From contig NZ_JAAVUQ010000021.1 of assembly GCF_018449515.1 (NCBI RefSeq), positions 62,001 through 126,000 of the forward strand: a stretch of DNA of 64,000 nt, given 5' to 3'. The position numbers and the translations under genes were made by a program. The notes beneath the pieces were generated by a model that ran no database searches, was not told the DNA's origin, and worked only from the letters and a program-made list of their open reading frames with translations. Shown here in pieces: positions 1 through 10,768 of this stretch; within the stretch, counting starts at the first letter, position 1; each line of letters starts with the position of its first letter. Source of the DNA: Caballeronia sp. dw_19 (GTDB taxonomy: Bacteria > Pseudomonadota > Gammaproteobacteria > Burkholderiales > Burkholderiaceae).

Positions 1-1
1 C

Positions 2-559
2 GCACAGTTCGGTTTGCAAAATGAAATCCGCGTAAACATTGAAGCGAATCATGCAACGCTCGCGGGACATTCATTCCACCATGAGATTGCGACGGCATAC
101 GCGCTAGGCATCTTCGGCAGTGTCGATGCAAATCGCGGCGATCCGCAAAACGGCTGGGACACCGACCAGTTTCCGAACAGCGTTGAAGAGCTGACGCTGG
201 CGCTGTATGAAATCCTGCGGCACGGCGGCTTCAGCACCGGTGGCATGAATTTCGATGCGAAGGTACGGCGCCAGAGCGTAGCGCCCGAAGACCTGTTCTT
301 TGGGCACATAGGCGCGATCGACGTGATAGCGATTGCACTTGAACGGGCCGCCACGCTGGTCGAGAACGACAAGCTTGCCGAATTCAAGACGCAGCGTTAT
401 GCAGGTTGGGACACGGAATTTGGCCGCAAGATACTCTCGGGCGGTTACTCTCTGGAGTCGCTGGCTATCGATGCGCTTGGACGTCGTGTTAACCCTCAGC
501 ATGTGAGCGGACAACAGGAGCAGCTTGAAAATATCGTGAACAGGGCGATCTATAAGTGA
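2..559 (+). CDS. xylA: Xylose isomerase, C-terminal 185 residues (5' end outside window)
   Basis: The reading frame is open from base 2 to the TGA at 557-559, so the gene enters from the left edge and only the C-terminal part is present. The visible part carries family features of xylose isomerase: an N-E-A-N-H-A-T-L-A-G-H-S-F-H-H-E segment with metal and substrate ligands, then the D-A-N-R-G-D-P-Q-N-G-W-D-T-D-Q-F-P motif that supplies metal-binding aspartates and the substrate-contacting region. The enzyme interconverts D-xylose and D-xylulose in the cytosol. The D-xylose ABC transporter xylFGH follows on the same strand, which fits a xylose utilisation locus. About 255 nt separate it from xylF, so the transporter may have its own promoter. 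Confidence 0.95.
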   Translation, partial: AQFGLQNEIRVNIEANHATLAGHSFHHEIATAYALGIFGSVDANRGDPQNGWDTDQFPNSVEELTLALYEILRHGGFSTGGMNFDAKVRRQSVAPEDLFFGHIGAIDVIAIALERAATLVENDKLAEFKTQRYAGWDTEFGRKILSGGYSLESLAIDALGRRVNPQHVSGQQEQLENIVNRAIYK

Positions 560-689
560 TGTGCTTATTCGCGGAAACCCGCATCGAAAATCATTAAGCG
601 GCCCGGCTGATTTCGCAATTGCATCCAAGGCGATCAAGGGCCCAAGCTAACGACAAAATAAAGAGACGACCCACCCGCAAAACCGACGA

Positions 690-709
690 CCGCGAACATC
701 GATTCGCGG
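690..709 (+). other. Short inverted repeat upstream of xylF
   Basis: CCGCGAA (690-696) and TTCGCGG (703-709) form a perfect 7-bp stem with a 6-nt loop in the xylA-xylF gap, about 105 nt before the xylF start. There is no T-run after it, so it is not a clear terminator. It could be an operator for a xylose regulator or an mRNA hairpin. The function is unknown. Confidence 0.3.
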
Positions 710-814
710 CGCAAGCAGTAGATTCCGCCGACGTCCCCTCTCTCGCACATGCGTTGTCCTGACCGGCCACGCAGGAAGACGCATCGGCTAGTCAACCATA
801 AAAAGGAGTGAGAC

Positions 815-1843
815 ATGAAGTTCGCAAAACGCCGTGCCGTGCTGGGATCGCTGGTCTGTGGAGCGATGTTCGCCAGTTTGTCCGTACTTCCTACCCTCGC
901 TCATGCGAGCAAGGACAAGCCTGAAATCGGCTTCTGTATTGACGACCTGCGGGTCGAGCGCTGGTCGCGTGACCGCGATTATTTTGTCGCCGCCGCCACG
1001 AAGCTGGGTGCCAAGGTGTCCGTGCAATCCGCCGATGCCAGCGAAGAACGGCAGATATCGCAGATCGAAAACCTGATCTCGCGGGGTGTCGATGTCATCG
1101 TGATCGTGCCGTTCAATTCGAAAACCCTCGGCAATGTAGTGGCGGAAGCGAAGAAGGCGGGCATCAAGGTGGTGTCGTACGACCGTCTGATCCTCGACGC
1201 CGATGTGGACGCCTATATCTCCTTCGACAACGAAAAGGTCGGCGAAATGCAGGCTCAAGGCGTGTTCAACGCCCAGCCCAAGGGTAACTACTTCATGCTC
1301 GGCGGCGCACCGACCGACAACAACGCGAAGATGCTGCGTGCAGGGCAGATGAAGATCCTGAAGCCGGCCATCGATCGCGGCGACATCAAAGTTGTGGGCC
1401 AGCAATGGGTGCCGGAATGGAGCGCCGCGACCGCGCTGCGCATCACCGAAGACGCGCTGACCGCGAACGACAACAAGATCGACGCGATCGTGGCGTCCAA
1501 TGACGGCACGGCCGGCGGCGCGATCCAGGCGCTTGCCGCGCAACACCTCGCGGGCAAGGTGCCTATCTCCGGGCAGGATGCCGACCTGGCGGCAGTCAAG
1601 CGCCTGGTGGATGGCACGCAGACCATGACCGTCTATAAACCGCTGAAGTTGATTGCAGGCGAAGCGGCCAAACTGGCGGTGGACCTGGCGAAAGGGCAGC
1701 AACCGGCCTATAACGCGAAATACGATAACGGCAAGAAGCAGGTCAACACCGTGTTGCTGCAGCCGACGCTCCTGACCAAGAGCAATGTCGATACCGTGAT
1801 AAAGGACGGCTTCTATACGCAGGCCCAGTTGGCGGGAAATTAA
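815..1843 (+). CDS. xylF: D-xylose ABC transporter periplasmic binding protein
   Basis: 342 residues, normal length for XylF. The N-terminus has basic residues K-R-R, a hydrophobic core and an A-H-A cleavage site near residue 31, so the protein is exported to the periplasm. The mature part begins with E-I-G-F-C-I-D-D-L-R-V-E-R-W, typical of the xylose/ribose periplasmic binding protein family, and contains the conserved V-D-V-I-V-I-V-P-F-N and S-Y-D-R-L-I blocks. The start ATG follows an AAGGAG ribosome site at 803-808. It delivers D-xylose to XylGH. The xylF-xylG gap holds a strong mRNA hairpin, the common arrangement by which binding proteins are made in excess over membrane components. Confidence 0.96.
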   Translation: MKFAKRRAVLGSLVCGAMFASLSVLPTLAHASKDKPEIGFCIDDLRVERWSRDRDYFVAAATKLGAKVSVQSADASEERQISQIENLISRGVDVIVIVPFNSKTLGNVVAEAKKAGIKVVSYDRLILDADVDAYISFDNEKVGEMQAQGVFNAQPKGNYFMLGGAPTDNNAKMLRAGQMKILKPAIDRGDIKVVGQQWVPEWSAATALRITEDALTANDNKIDAIVASNDGTAGGAIQALAAQHLAGKVPISGQDADLAAVKRLVDGTQTMTVYKPLKLIAGEAAKLAVDLAKGQQPAYNAKYDNGKKQVNTVLLQPTLLTKSNVDTVIKDGFYTQAQLAGN

Positions 1844-1865
1844 TACGCCTTTTGCGTCATGCCAG

Positions 1866-1912
1866 GCGTGAGGGCCTTGAAAATACGCTCTAAGCGTATG
1901 AGGCCTTCACGC
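1866..1912 (+). promoter_or_regulatory. Extended mRNA stem-loop between xylF and xylG
   Basis: Inner perfect stem ATACGCT (1883-1889) / AGCGTAT (1893-1899) around a 3-nt loop. It is extended outward by GGCCT (1873-1877) / AGGCC (1901-1905) and GCGTGA (1866-1871) / TCACGC (1907-1912), with one bulge. There is no T-tract. By position it is best read as an intra-operonic hairpin that stabilises the xylF message or partly attenuates transcription into xylG. This role is inferred. Confidence 0.6.
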
Positions 1913-1939
1913 TGATTCACTGTCCAGGATAAAAACCGC

Positions 1940-3496
1940 ATGGCAAACGCGCTGCTGGAAATGCACGGCATCGTCAAGACGTTTGGCGGTGTGAAGGCGC
2001 TCGATGGAATCGACCTCGTGGTCTCGCCCGGGGAATGCGTGGGTTTGTGCGGCGAGAACGGCGCAGGCAAATCGACGCTGATGAAAGTGCTGTCCGGGGT
2101 GTATCCGCACGGCACGTGGGAAGGAGAAATCCTCTGGGAAGGTGAGCCTTTACGGGCATCAACCATCCGCGAAACGGAAGATGCCGGCATTGTCATCATC
2201 CATCAGGAACTGATGCTGGTGCCGCAATTGTCGGTGGCGGAAAACATCTTCCTCGGCAACGAAATCACGTTGAGCGGCGGCCGGATGAACTACGCGGCCA
2301 TGTATCAGCGCGCCGACGAACTGCTGCGCGAACTGAACATCAGCGGCATCAACGTGGCTCAACCCGTGATGAACTACGGCGGTGGCCATCAACAACTGAT
2401 CGAGATCGCCAAGGCGTTGAACAAGCGCGCGAAGTTGCTGATCCTCGATGAACCTTCTTCGTCCCTGACCGCGAGCGAAATCCGCATCTTGCTCGACATC
2501 GTGCGCGACCTGAAGAAGCGCGGCGTGGCGTGCGTATACATCTCTCACAAGCTCGACGAAGTGGAAGCAGTCTGCGACACCATCACCGTGATCCGGGACG
2601 GCAAGCATGTCGCCACGCAGCCCATGAAGGATCTGAGCACTGACAGCATCATCGCGATGATGGTCGGCCGGGAGATCAAGAACCTGTTCCCGCGCGAGCC
2701 GCACGACATTGGCGAAGTGATTTTCGAGGCGCGCCACGTCACCTGTTTTGATGTGACCAACTCGCGGCGCAAGCGCGTGGACGACGTCTCGTTTTCGCTG
2801 CGCAAGGGCGAGATTCTCGGCGTTGCCGGGCTGGTCGGCGCGGGGCGGACCGAACTGATGCAGGCAATCTTTGGCGCTTACCCGGGGATCAGCGAGGCGG
2901 AGGTTTATCTGAACGGCAAACGGCTCAAGATCAAGACGCCGGCCAATGCGATCGATGCCGGTATCGGCATGGTGCCTGAGGACCGGAAGCGTCATGGCAT
3001 CGTGCCGCAACTCGGTGTGGGACATAACATCACGCTTGCCGTGCTGAACCGTTTTGCGAAGGGCGGGCGGATTGATTCGGCGGCCGAACTCGACACGATC
3101 AATACAGAAATGAAGCGGCTTTCCGTACGTGCCGCCACGCCTATGCTGTCTATTGCCAGCCTGTCCGGCGGCAATCAGCAGAAGGCCGTGCTGACCAAGA
3201 TGCTGCTGACCGACCCGGAAATTCTTATCCTCGATGAACCCACGCGGGGCGTCGACGTCGGCGCCAAGTTCGAGATCTACAAACTCATGTTCGCGTTGGC
3301 CCGGCGCGGTATGTCAATCATCGTGGTGTCGTCAGAGCTCAACGAAGTGCTTGGCATGAGCGACCGCGTGCTGGTCATAGGCGAGGGCCAACTGCGCGGC
3401 GACTTTATTAACGAAGGGCTCACGCAAGAACATATCCTGGCAGCGGCCATCCGCGCGACCCCACAGACAAACTCTTTTCAAGCGAGCGTCGCATGA
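1940..3496 (+). CDS. xylG: D-xylose ABC transporter ATP-binding protein (two ABC domains)
   Basis: 518 residues, the usual size of sugar-type ABC ATPases with two tandem nucleotide-binding domains. Domain 1 has Walker A G-E-N-G-A-G-K-S-T near residue 38 and Walker B L-I-L-D-E-P. Its signature motif is degenerate (Y-G-G-G-H-Q-Q instead of L-S-G-G-Q-Q), as is common in this family. Domain 2 has a degenerate Walker A G-L-V-G-A-G-R-T and a canonical L-S-G-G-N-Q-Q signature followed by L-I-L-D-E-P-T-R-G-V-D-V-G-A. It energises xylose import from the cytoplasmic face. Its stop overlaps the xylH start by 4 nt (ATGA), showing translational coupling. Confidence 0.95.
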   Translation: MANALLEMHGIVKTFGGVKALDGIDLVVSPGECVGLCGENGAGKSTLMKVLSGVYPHGTWEGEILWEGEPLRASTIRETEDAGIVIIHQELMLVPQLSVAENIFLGNEITLSGGRMNYAAMYQRADELLRELNISGINVAQPVMNYGGGHQQLIEIAKALNKRAKLLILDEPSSSLTASEIRILLDIVRDLKKRGVACVYISHKLDEVEAVCDTITVIRDGKHVATQPMKDLSTDSIIAMMVGREIKNLFPREPHDIGEVIFEARHVTCFDVTNSRRKRVDDVSFSLRKGEILGVAGLVGAGRTELMQAIFGAYPGISEAEVYLNGKRLKIKTPANAIDAGIGMVPEDRKRHGIVPQLGVGHNITLAVLNRFAKGGRIDSAAELDTINTEMKRLSVRAATPMLSIASLSGGNQQKAVLTKMLLTDPEILILDEPTRGVDVGAKFEIYKLMFALARRGMSIIVVSSELNEVLGMSDRVLVIGEGQLRGDFINEGLTQEHILAAAIRATPQTNSFQASVA

Positions 3497-4692
3497 CTCC
3501 TGACGTCACCTCGTCGCCCAAACGCAGCGTTACCGGCGGCGCAAGCACCACATCCGGTCAGCGCTTCAAGCAGCTTTTCACGCGTTATAAATTGCTCGCG
3601 TTGCTGCTGGCGGTAACCGTCATCTGGATCTTCTTTTCCTTCCTCACCGACGGCGCGTTCGTCACGCCACGCAACCTGTCGAACCTGCTCCGGCAGATGT
3701 CGATTACCGGCATGCTCGCATGCGGCATGGTGTTCGTGATCATCGCGGGCGAGATTGATTTGTCGGTTGGATCGCTGCTCGGTTTGCTCGGCGGCGTGGC
3801 CGCTATTCTCGATGTCTCGCATCACTGGCCGATCCAGTTCACCGTGCCGGCCGTGATGCTGCTCGGCATTGCGATCGGCATGTTCAACGGCTGGTGGTCG
3901 ACCTATCTGCGAGTGCCGTCGTTCATTGTCGGGCTTGGCGGCATGCTGGCGTATCGGGGCGTGCTGCTTGGCGTGACCGGAGGTTCGACGATCGCGCCGG
4001 TCTCCAGCAATCTCGTGTTTATCGGCCAGGGATATTTGCCGCGCATGGCGGGCAATGCGCTTGCTGTCGTGCTGTTTGCGTTGCTTGTCACGCTGACCGT
4101 GCGCCAGCGGCAGAACCGTCTGCGTTACAACCTGGCCGTCGTGCCGTTCTGGCAGGACGGCGTGAAGATCGTGGCGGCGGGGCTGGTGCTGGTCGCGTTC
4201 GTGACCACGTTGAACCAGTACGGCGGCATTCCTGTGCCGGTGTTGTTACTGCTGGCGTTGCTCGGTATTTTCACCTATGTTGCGACGCAGACTGTGTTCG
4301 GCCGCCGCATTTATGCAGTGGGTTCAAACCTCGAAGCAACGCGTTTGTCGGGCGTGAATACGAACCGCGTGAAGCTGATGATCTTCGCGCTGATGGGCCT
4401 GATGTGCGCGCTTGCCGGGCTGGTCAACACGGCGCGGCTCGCGGCCGGGTCGCCGTCGGCGGGGACGATGGGTGAGCTCGACGCCATTGCTGCGTGCTTT
4501 ATCGGCGGGACGTCCATGCGCGGTGGTTCGGGGACCGTCTATGGCGCGTTGATCGGGGCGCTGGTGATGGCGAGCCTTGACAACGGCATGTCGATGCTCG
4601 ACGTCGATTCGTATTGGCAGATGATCGTGAAGGGCGGGATTCTCGTGCTCGCGGTGTGGATCGATGTCGTATCGGGCTCCAATCAGCGTTAG
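3493..4692 (+). CDS. xylH: D-xylose ABC transporter permease
   Basis: 399 residues, strongly hydrophobic with about ten or more membrane segments. It belongs to the ribose/xylose permease family (RbsC/XylH type). Recognisable blocks are the G-M-V-F-V-I-I-A-G-E-I-D-L-S-V-G-S loop, which is a signature of this permease family, and Y-A-V-G-S-N-L-E-A-T-R-L-S-G-V near residue 275. The hydrophilic N-terminus of ~30 residues is cytoplasmic. It forms the channel for xylose with XylF and XylG. The start overlaps the xylG stop (ATGA), and no further xyl gene follows on this side. Confidence 0.95.
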   Translation: MTPDVTSSPKRSVTGGASTTSGQRFKQLFTRYKLLALLLAVTVIWIFFSFLTDGAFVTPRNLSNLLRQMSITGMLACGMVFVIIAGEIDLSVGSLLGLLGGVAAILDVSHHWPIQFTVPAVMLLGIAIGMFNGWWSTYLRVPSFIVGLGGMLAYRGVLLGVTGGSTIAPVSSNLVFIGQGYLPRMAGNALAVVLFALLVTLTVRQRQNRLRYNLAVVPFWQDGVKIVAAGLVLVAFVTTLNQYGGIPVPVLLLLALLGIFTYVATQTVFGRRIYAVGSNLEATRLSGVNTNRVKLMIFALMGLMCALAGLVNTARLAAGSPSAGTMGELDAIAACFIGGTSMRGGSGTVYGALIGALVMASLDNGMSMLDVDSYWQMIVKGGILVLAVWIDVVSGSNQR

Positions 4693-4795
4693 GGTCAGGG
4701 TCTGAGGGTTTCCGCGGACGGTGCTTCCGGCGCTTAAGTGTCACAAAACTTGGCGCATAATCCGAGCACCGTACGTGCCAGATCCGGGAGACGAC

Positions 4796-7700
4796 ATGCT
4801 GACCAAGAGCGAAGAGCGCGTTGCGCACCTTCTCACTGACGTAGTCGATTTTGCACGGGGACGGCTTCCCGCGCCCGCGTTCGATGTCGTTGAACCCCTG
4901 CTGAGCCACTACTACGCGCTTGCGGACCCCGAAGACATCCAGAGCCGCGACATAGCCGATCTCTACGGCGCGGCCATGGCGCACTGGCAAACGGCGCAAA
5001 AATTCACGACCGGCCGCGAAGTCCTGCGGGTATACAACCCCAACCTTGAACAACACGGCTGGCACTCCGATCACACGGTGGTCGAGATCGTCAACGACGA
5101 CATGCCGTTCCTCGTCGACTCGGTCACGATGGCGGTCAACCGACTTGGTCTGGCGATGCATTCCGCCATTCATCCGGTGTTCAGGGTCTCCCGCGACGCA
5201 AGCGGAGCAATCACGCGCATCGCGTTGGGTCACGTCGACGGCGGCGATCCGCAATCGCGCCTCGAGTCGTTTATTCACTTCGAAGTGGATCGCTGCGGCG
5301 AGGCAGCCAAGCTCGACGAGCTACGCCGTGACATCGCTCGCGTGCTCGGTGACGTACGTGCTTCAGTGGAAGACTGGCCGAAGATTCTTGAGGTTGCGCG
5401 CGCCACTATCGGAGAAATGAAAGCGCGTGAGACCAGCGCGGATGGCATCGAGGCACGCGCGTTCCTGGAGTGGATGGTGGCGGATCATTTCACCTTCCTC
5501 GGGCATCGCGACTACGAACTCATTACGCAGGATGACGGCTTTGCGCTGCGCGGCGTGCCGGGTTCCGGCGCAGGATTGTTGCGCGAAAGCCTGCGCCCGC
5601 CCGCAGCCGATAACGTCACGCCATTGCCTCCGGCTGCAGCGGCCATCATCAACGGCTCGGTGCCGATCTTTCTCACCAAGGCGAATTCGCGCGCGACGGT
5701 GCACAGGCCCGGTTATCTGGATTACGTGGGCGTGAAGCGCGTTGGTGCGGATGGCAAGGTGATTGGCGAGCGGCGGTTTATCGGCTTGTACACGTCCACC
5801 GCGTATCTGGTGCCCACGTCCGAGATCCCGATTGTGCGGCGCAAATGCGCGAACATCATCAGGCGTGCCGGCTTTCTCGCCAAGGGACATTTGCATAAGT
5901 CACTGGTGACCGTGCTCGAACAATATCCGCGCGAAGAACTCTTCGAAGCTGATGAGGACGACCTGTTCGATATCGCGCTCGGCGTGCTGCGATTGCAGGA
6001 ACATCAGCGCACACGCCTGTTCGTGCGGCGCGACCGGTTCGACCGCTTTGTCTCATGCCTCGTGTTCGTCCCGCGCGACAAGTTCAACACGGACTTGCGC
6101 AAACGGATCGCGACCGTGCTCATGCAAGCGTTCAACGGCAAGAGCATCGAATTCACGCCGCTGCTGTCCGAGTCTCCGCTCGCGCGCATCTATATCACCG
6201 TGCGTTCGGATAAAGGCGCGATGCCCGAAGCCGATACGCGCGAACTCGAGCAACGGATCGTGCAGGTCGCGCGCCGCTGGCAAGACGATCTCGCCGATGC
6301 ACTGGTCGACAGCTTCGGCGAAGAGCAGGGCAACCGGCTCCTGAATCGATACGCTGATTCATTTCCGGCGGGTTATCGCGAAGATTATCCGGCTCGTACT
6401 GCGGTGCGCGATATCGAGTTGATCGAGCAGACGCAGGTGAGGGCGGGCGGCCTTGCGATGAGCCTTTACAGGCCGATTGAGGCTGGGCGCCGGGCGTTTC
6501 GCTTCAAGGTGTACCGGGTGGGCGACCCGATCGCGTTGTCACATAGCCTGCCGATGCTGGAGCATCTCGGCGTGCGGGTGGATGAAGAGCGGCCTTATCG
6601 CATTGAACCGCTGGGTGCGCCGCATGCGTGGATACACGACTTCGGTCTGGAGCTTGCCGACGACGTGGAGTTCGATATCGATCGCGTCAAGGAACTGTTC
6701 GAGAACGCGTTCGCAAGCGTCTGGACCGGTGAAGTCGAGAACGACGACTTCAACCGGCTGGTCCTGCGCGCGCAACTCGGCGCCCGCGACGTCACGATCC
6801 TGCGCGCTTATGCCAAGTACCTGCGGCAAGTGGGCTCAACGTTCAGCGACGCCTACATAGAGCGCGCGCTGACCGGTAACCCGGCGATCGCGCGCAAGTT
6901 GCTTGAACTGTTCCTGGTGCGCTTCAATCCGGCTCTTCCAGGGGTGCTCAGCGATAACCCTCAAAGTCGTGAGCTTCGCGACGCCCGCACGCAGCAGGTG
7001 CGCGCCGACATAGAAGCCGCGCTTGATAACGTACCGAATCTGGATGAAGACCGCATCCTGCGGCAGTTCCTGGGTGTCATCAACGCGACGGTACGAACCA
7101 ACCATTTTCGTAAGGATGCCGAAGGTAAGCCAAAACCTTATCTGTCATTCAAACTTGATCCGTCGATGGTGCCGGGCTTGCCCGAACCCAAGCCAATGTT
7201 TGAGATCTGGGTGTATGCGCCGCGCGTTGAAGGCGTGCACTTGCGGGGCGGAAAAGTGGCGCGAGGTGGCTTGCGCTGGTCGGATCGACGGGAAGACTTT
7301 CGCACGGAAGTGCTCGGCCTCATGAAGGCGCAGATGGTGAAAAACACCGTGATCGTGCCGGTTGGATCGAAGGGTGGTTTTGTGGTGAAGAACCCGCCGC
7401 CCGTCACGGACCGCGAGGCGTTCGCGCGTGAAGGCGTAGCCTGCTACCAGATGTTCCTGCGTGGTCTGCTCGACGTGACCGACAACCGCGTGGCCGGCGT
7501 TATCGTGCCGCCACCGGATACCGTTCGCCATGATCCCGATGACCCCTATCTCGTTGTCGCCGCCGACAAGGGCACGGCCACGTTCTCCGACTACGCCAAC
7601 GCCATTGCCCGCGAATACGGCTTCTGGCTGGACGACGCGTTCGCGTCAGGCGGTTCGGTAGGCTACGACCACAAGAGAATGGCGATCACCGCACGCGGCG

Positions 7701-9670
7701 CGTGGGAATCGGTCAAGCGGCATTCGCGCGAGATGGGCGTCGACACGCAGACGACCGACTTCACCGTAGTGGGTATCGGCGATATGTCCGGCGATGTGTT
7801 CGGCAACGGCATGCTGCTCTCGCGTCATATCCGCCTGATCGCGGCGTTCGATCATCGTCATATCTTCCTCGACCCGGAGCCTGACACCGTCGCGAGTTTC
7901 AACGAACGCGAGCGCCTGTTCGCGCTGCCGCGATCGAGCTGGGCAGACTACGACGCCACGCTGATTTCAGCCGGAGGCGGAATATTCCCGCGCACGGCGA
8001 AAACGATCGCGTTGTCGCCGCAGGTCCAGGCCGCGCTCGGCGTGACAGCCGTGACGCTTGCACCGAACGAACTGATCCGCGCGATCCTGCTGGCCGAGGT
8101 GCATCTGCTCTACAACGGTGGCGTGGGCACCTACGTCAAGTCGACGCGCGAGACGCCTGCGCAAGTCGGCGATCGAACCAACGACGCCGTACGCGTCAAC
8201 GGCTCCGAACTGCGCTGCAAGGTCGTAGCCGAGGGCGGCAATCTTGGCGTGACGCAGCTCGGCCGGATCGAATACGCGCAGCATGGTGGGCGTATCAATA
8301 CCGATGCCATCGACAACTCCGCAGGCGTCGACTGTTCCGACCACGAGGTGAACATCAAGATCCTGCTGGGCCTTGTGGTGGCTGACGGCGAGATGACTGA
8401 AAAGCAGCGCAACGCGCTGCTTGCCGAGATGACCGATGAAGTCGGCCTGCTCGTGTTGAACGACAACTACGCGCAGACGCAGGCGTTATCGATTGCGAAC
8501 CGCTACGTGGCCGAGATGCTCGACGCCGAAGCGCGGCTGATGCGCTGGCTTGAGCGCGCGGACCGGTTGAAACGCAAGATCGAATTCCTGCCGTCGGATG
8601 AGGACATTGCCGAACGTCAGGCGGCCCGGCTTGGGCTCACGTCACCCGAGCGCGCGGTGCTGCTGGCATACAGCAAGATGTGGCTGTACGACGAACTGCT
8701 CGCATCCGACGTTCCCGAGGACGTGCTTGTAGCAGGCATGCTGTCCGACTATTTCCCGCTGCCTTTGCAGACGCGCTACAGCGAACCGATGCAGCGTCAT
8801 CCGCTCAGGCGCGAAATTCTGGCGACGCACCTGACGAATGCACTGATCAACCGGGTGGGCTGCACCTTCGTGCATCGGTTGATGGAAGAAACGGACGCGC
8901 GTCCGAGCGAGATCGTGCGTGCCTGCATCATGGCGCGTGACGTGTTCGATCTGAACGATATCTGGCGAAGTATCGATGCGCTCGACAATCGTGTCGCAGA
9001 CGAAGTGCAAGCCCGGATGTTCGTCGATGTCGTGCGGTTGCTGGAGGGCGCGACGCTCTGGTTCCTGCGTCATTTGAAGGTATCGACGCAGGAAGCTAGT
9101 CTCGCAGTCGAGCGTGTCACGCGTTGTCGTGAAGCGGCGCAAAGGCTTGCGCCGCAGTTGCCGAATTTGCTGCCTGCCGACGAACTCAACGGGTGGACCG
9201 AACGGCGTCGCGTGCTGGAAGAGGCGGGCGTTGAAGGTGAGCTCGCGGCAAAAGTGGCGAGCGGCGAGTTATCGACGGCCGTGCTGGACAGCGCGGAAGT
9301 AGCGGCCAATTGTGATAGTAGCCTTGAGACCGTCGCGAGCGTTTATTTCGCCATAGGCACGTTGCTGAACTACGGCTGGATCGCGGAGCGCGCGATGGCG
9401 TTGCCCGCGTCCACTCACTGGGACCTGCTTGCACGGGCGGCTGCTTTGGAAGAGCTCGCGCGGCTCAAGCGCGCATTGACGGTCAGTGCGCTCGAACAAA
9501 CACGCGATATCGATACGCCTGAGGTGATCGTTGAAAACTGGCGGTCAAGAAGGGAAGCCGCGGTCGAACGTTACGCGCGTTTGCTGGCGGAATTGCGCGC
9601 AGCAAGCGGCGCAAGTCTTTCGATGCTGCTGGTTGTGGTCCGTGAGATAGCGACGCTGGAACGCGCGTAG
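4796..9670 (+). CDS. gdhB: NAD-specific glutamate dehydrogenase, large (180-kDa class) type
   Basis: 1,624 residues, the expected size of the giant NAD-dependent glutamate dehydrogenases of proteobacteria. They deaminate glutamate to 2-oxoglutarate and ammonia in the cytosol, feeding amino acid carbon into the TCA cycle. The dehydrogenase core lies in the second half: G-G-L-R-W-S-D-R-R-E-D-F-R-T-E-V, then V-P-V-G-S-K-G-G-F-V-V-K with the catalytic lysine, and later V-G-I-G-D-M-S-G-D-V-F-G-N-G in the NAD-binding fold and A-E-G-G-N-L-G. The long N-terminal half carries the regulatory ACT-like regions. The ATG at 4796 is chosen because GGGAG precedes it by ~6 nt; an upstream in-frame extension to 4721 has no supporting site. 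It is a single-gene unit ending at a convergent terminator. Confidence 0.95.
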   Translation: MLTKSEERVAHLLTDVVDFARGRLPAPAFDVVEPLLSHYYALADPEDIQSRDIADLYGAAMAHWQTAQKFTTGREVLRVYNPNLEQHGWHSDHTVVEIVNDDMPFLVDSVTMAVNRLGLAMHSAIHPVFRVSRDASGAITRIALGHVDGGDPQSRLESFIHFEVDRCGEAAKLDELRRDIARVLGDVRASVEDWPKILEVARATIGEMKARETSADGIEARAFLEWMVADHFTFLGHRDYELITQDDGFALRGVPGSGAGLLRESLRPPAADNVTPLPPAAAAIINGSVPIFLTKANSRATVHRPGYLDYVGVKRVGADGKVIGERRFIGLYTSTAYLVPTSEIPIVRRKCANIIRRAGFLAKGHLHKSLVTVLEQYPREELFEADEDDLFDIALGVLRLQEHQRTRLFVRRDRFDRFVSCLVFVPRDKFNTDLRKRIATVLMQAFNGKSIEFTPLLSESPLARIYITVRSDKGAMPEADTRELEQRIVQVARRWQDDLADALVDSFGEEQGNRLLNRYADSFPAGYREDYPARTAVRDIELIEQTQVRAGGLAMSLYRPIEAGRRAFRFKVYRVGDPIALSHSLPMLEHLGVRVDEERPYRIEPLGAPHAWIHDFGLELADDVEFDIDRVKELFENAFASVWTGEVENDDFNRLVLRAQLGARDVTILRAYAKYLRQVGSTFSDAYIERALTGNPAIARKLLELFLVRFNPALPGVLSDNPQSRELRDARTQQVRADIEAALDNVPNLDEDRILRQFLGVINATVRTNHFRKDAEGKPKPYLSFKLDPSMVPGLPEPKPMFEIWVYAPRVEGVHLRGGKVARGGLRWSDRREDFRTEVLGLMKAQMVKNTVIVPVGSKGGFVVKNPPPVTDREAFAREGVACYQMFLRGLLDVTDNRVAGVIVPPPDTVRHDPDDPYLVVAADKGTATFSDYANAIAREYGFWLDDAFASGGSVGYDHKRMAITARGAWESVKRHSREMGVDTQTTDFTVVGIGDMSGDVFGNGMLLSRHIRLIAAFDHRHIFLDPEPDTVASFNERERLFALPRSSWADYDATLISAGGGIFPRTAKTIALSPQVQAALGVTAVTLAPNELIRAILLAEVHLLYNGGVGTYVKSTRETPAQVGDRTNDAVRVNGSELRCKVVAEGGNLGVTQLGRIEYAQHGGRINTDAIDNSAGVDCSDHEVNIKILLGLVVADGEMTEKQRNALLAEMTDEVGLLVLNDNYAQTQALSIANRYVAEMLDAEARLMRWLERADRLKRKIEFLPSDEDIAERQAARLGLTSPERAVLLAYSKMWLYDELLASDVPEDVLVAGMLSDYFPLPLQTRYSEPMQRHPLRREILATHLTNALINRVGCTFVHRLMEETDARPSEIVRACIMARDVFDLNDIWRSIDALDNRVADEVQARMFVDVVRLLEGATLWFLRHLKVSTQEASLAVERVTRCREAAQRLAPQLPNLLPADELNGWTERRRVLEEAGVEGELAAKVASGELSTAVLDSAEVAANCDSSLETVASVYFAIGTLLNYGWIAERAMALPASTHWDLLARAAALEELARLKRALTVSALEQTRDIDTPEVIVENWRSRREAAVERYARLLAELRAASGASLSMLLVVVREIATLERA

Positions 9671-9676
9671 TTGCGC

Positions 9677-9708
9677 CGGGCTGGAGTCGTAAATATGCCT
9701 CCAGCCCG
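9677..9708. terminator. Bidirectional hairpin between gdhB and tdh
   Basis: CGGGCTGGAG (9677-9686) pairs perfectly with CTCCAGCCCG (9699-9708), giving a 10-bp GC-rich stem with a 12-nt loop. It lies between two convergent genes: gdhB stops at 9670 and tdh stops at 9715. The flanking T/A content is modest, so it may act as a termination barrier from both sides more than as a strong intrinsic terminator. Confidence 0.65.
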
Positions 9709-9714
9709 TAGGTC

Positions 9715-10743
<1,029 letters not shown>

Positions 10744-10768
10744 GATTGTTCCGATTTGTCCCGATGCC

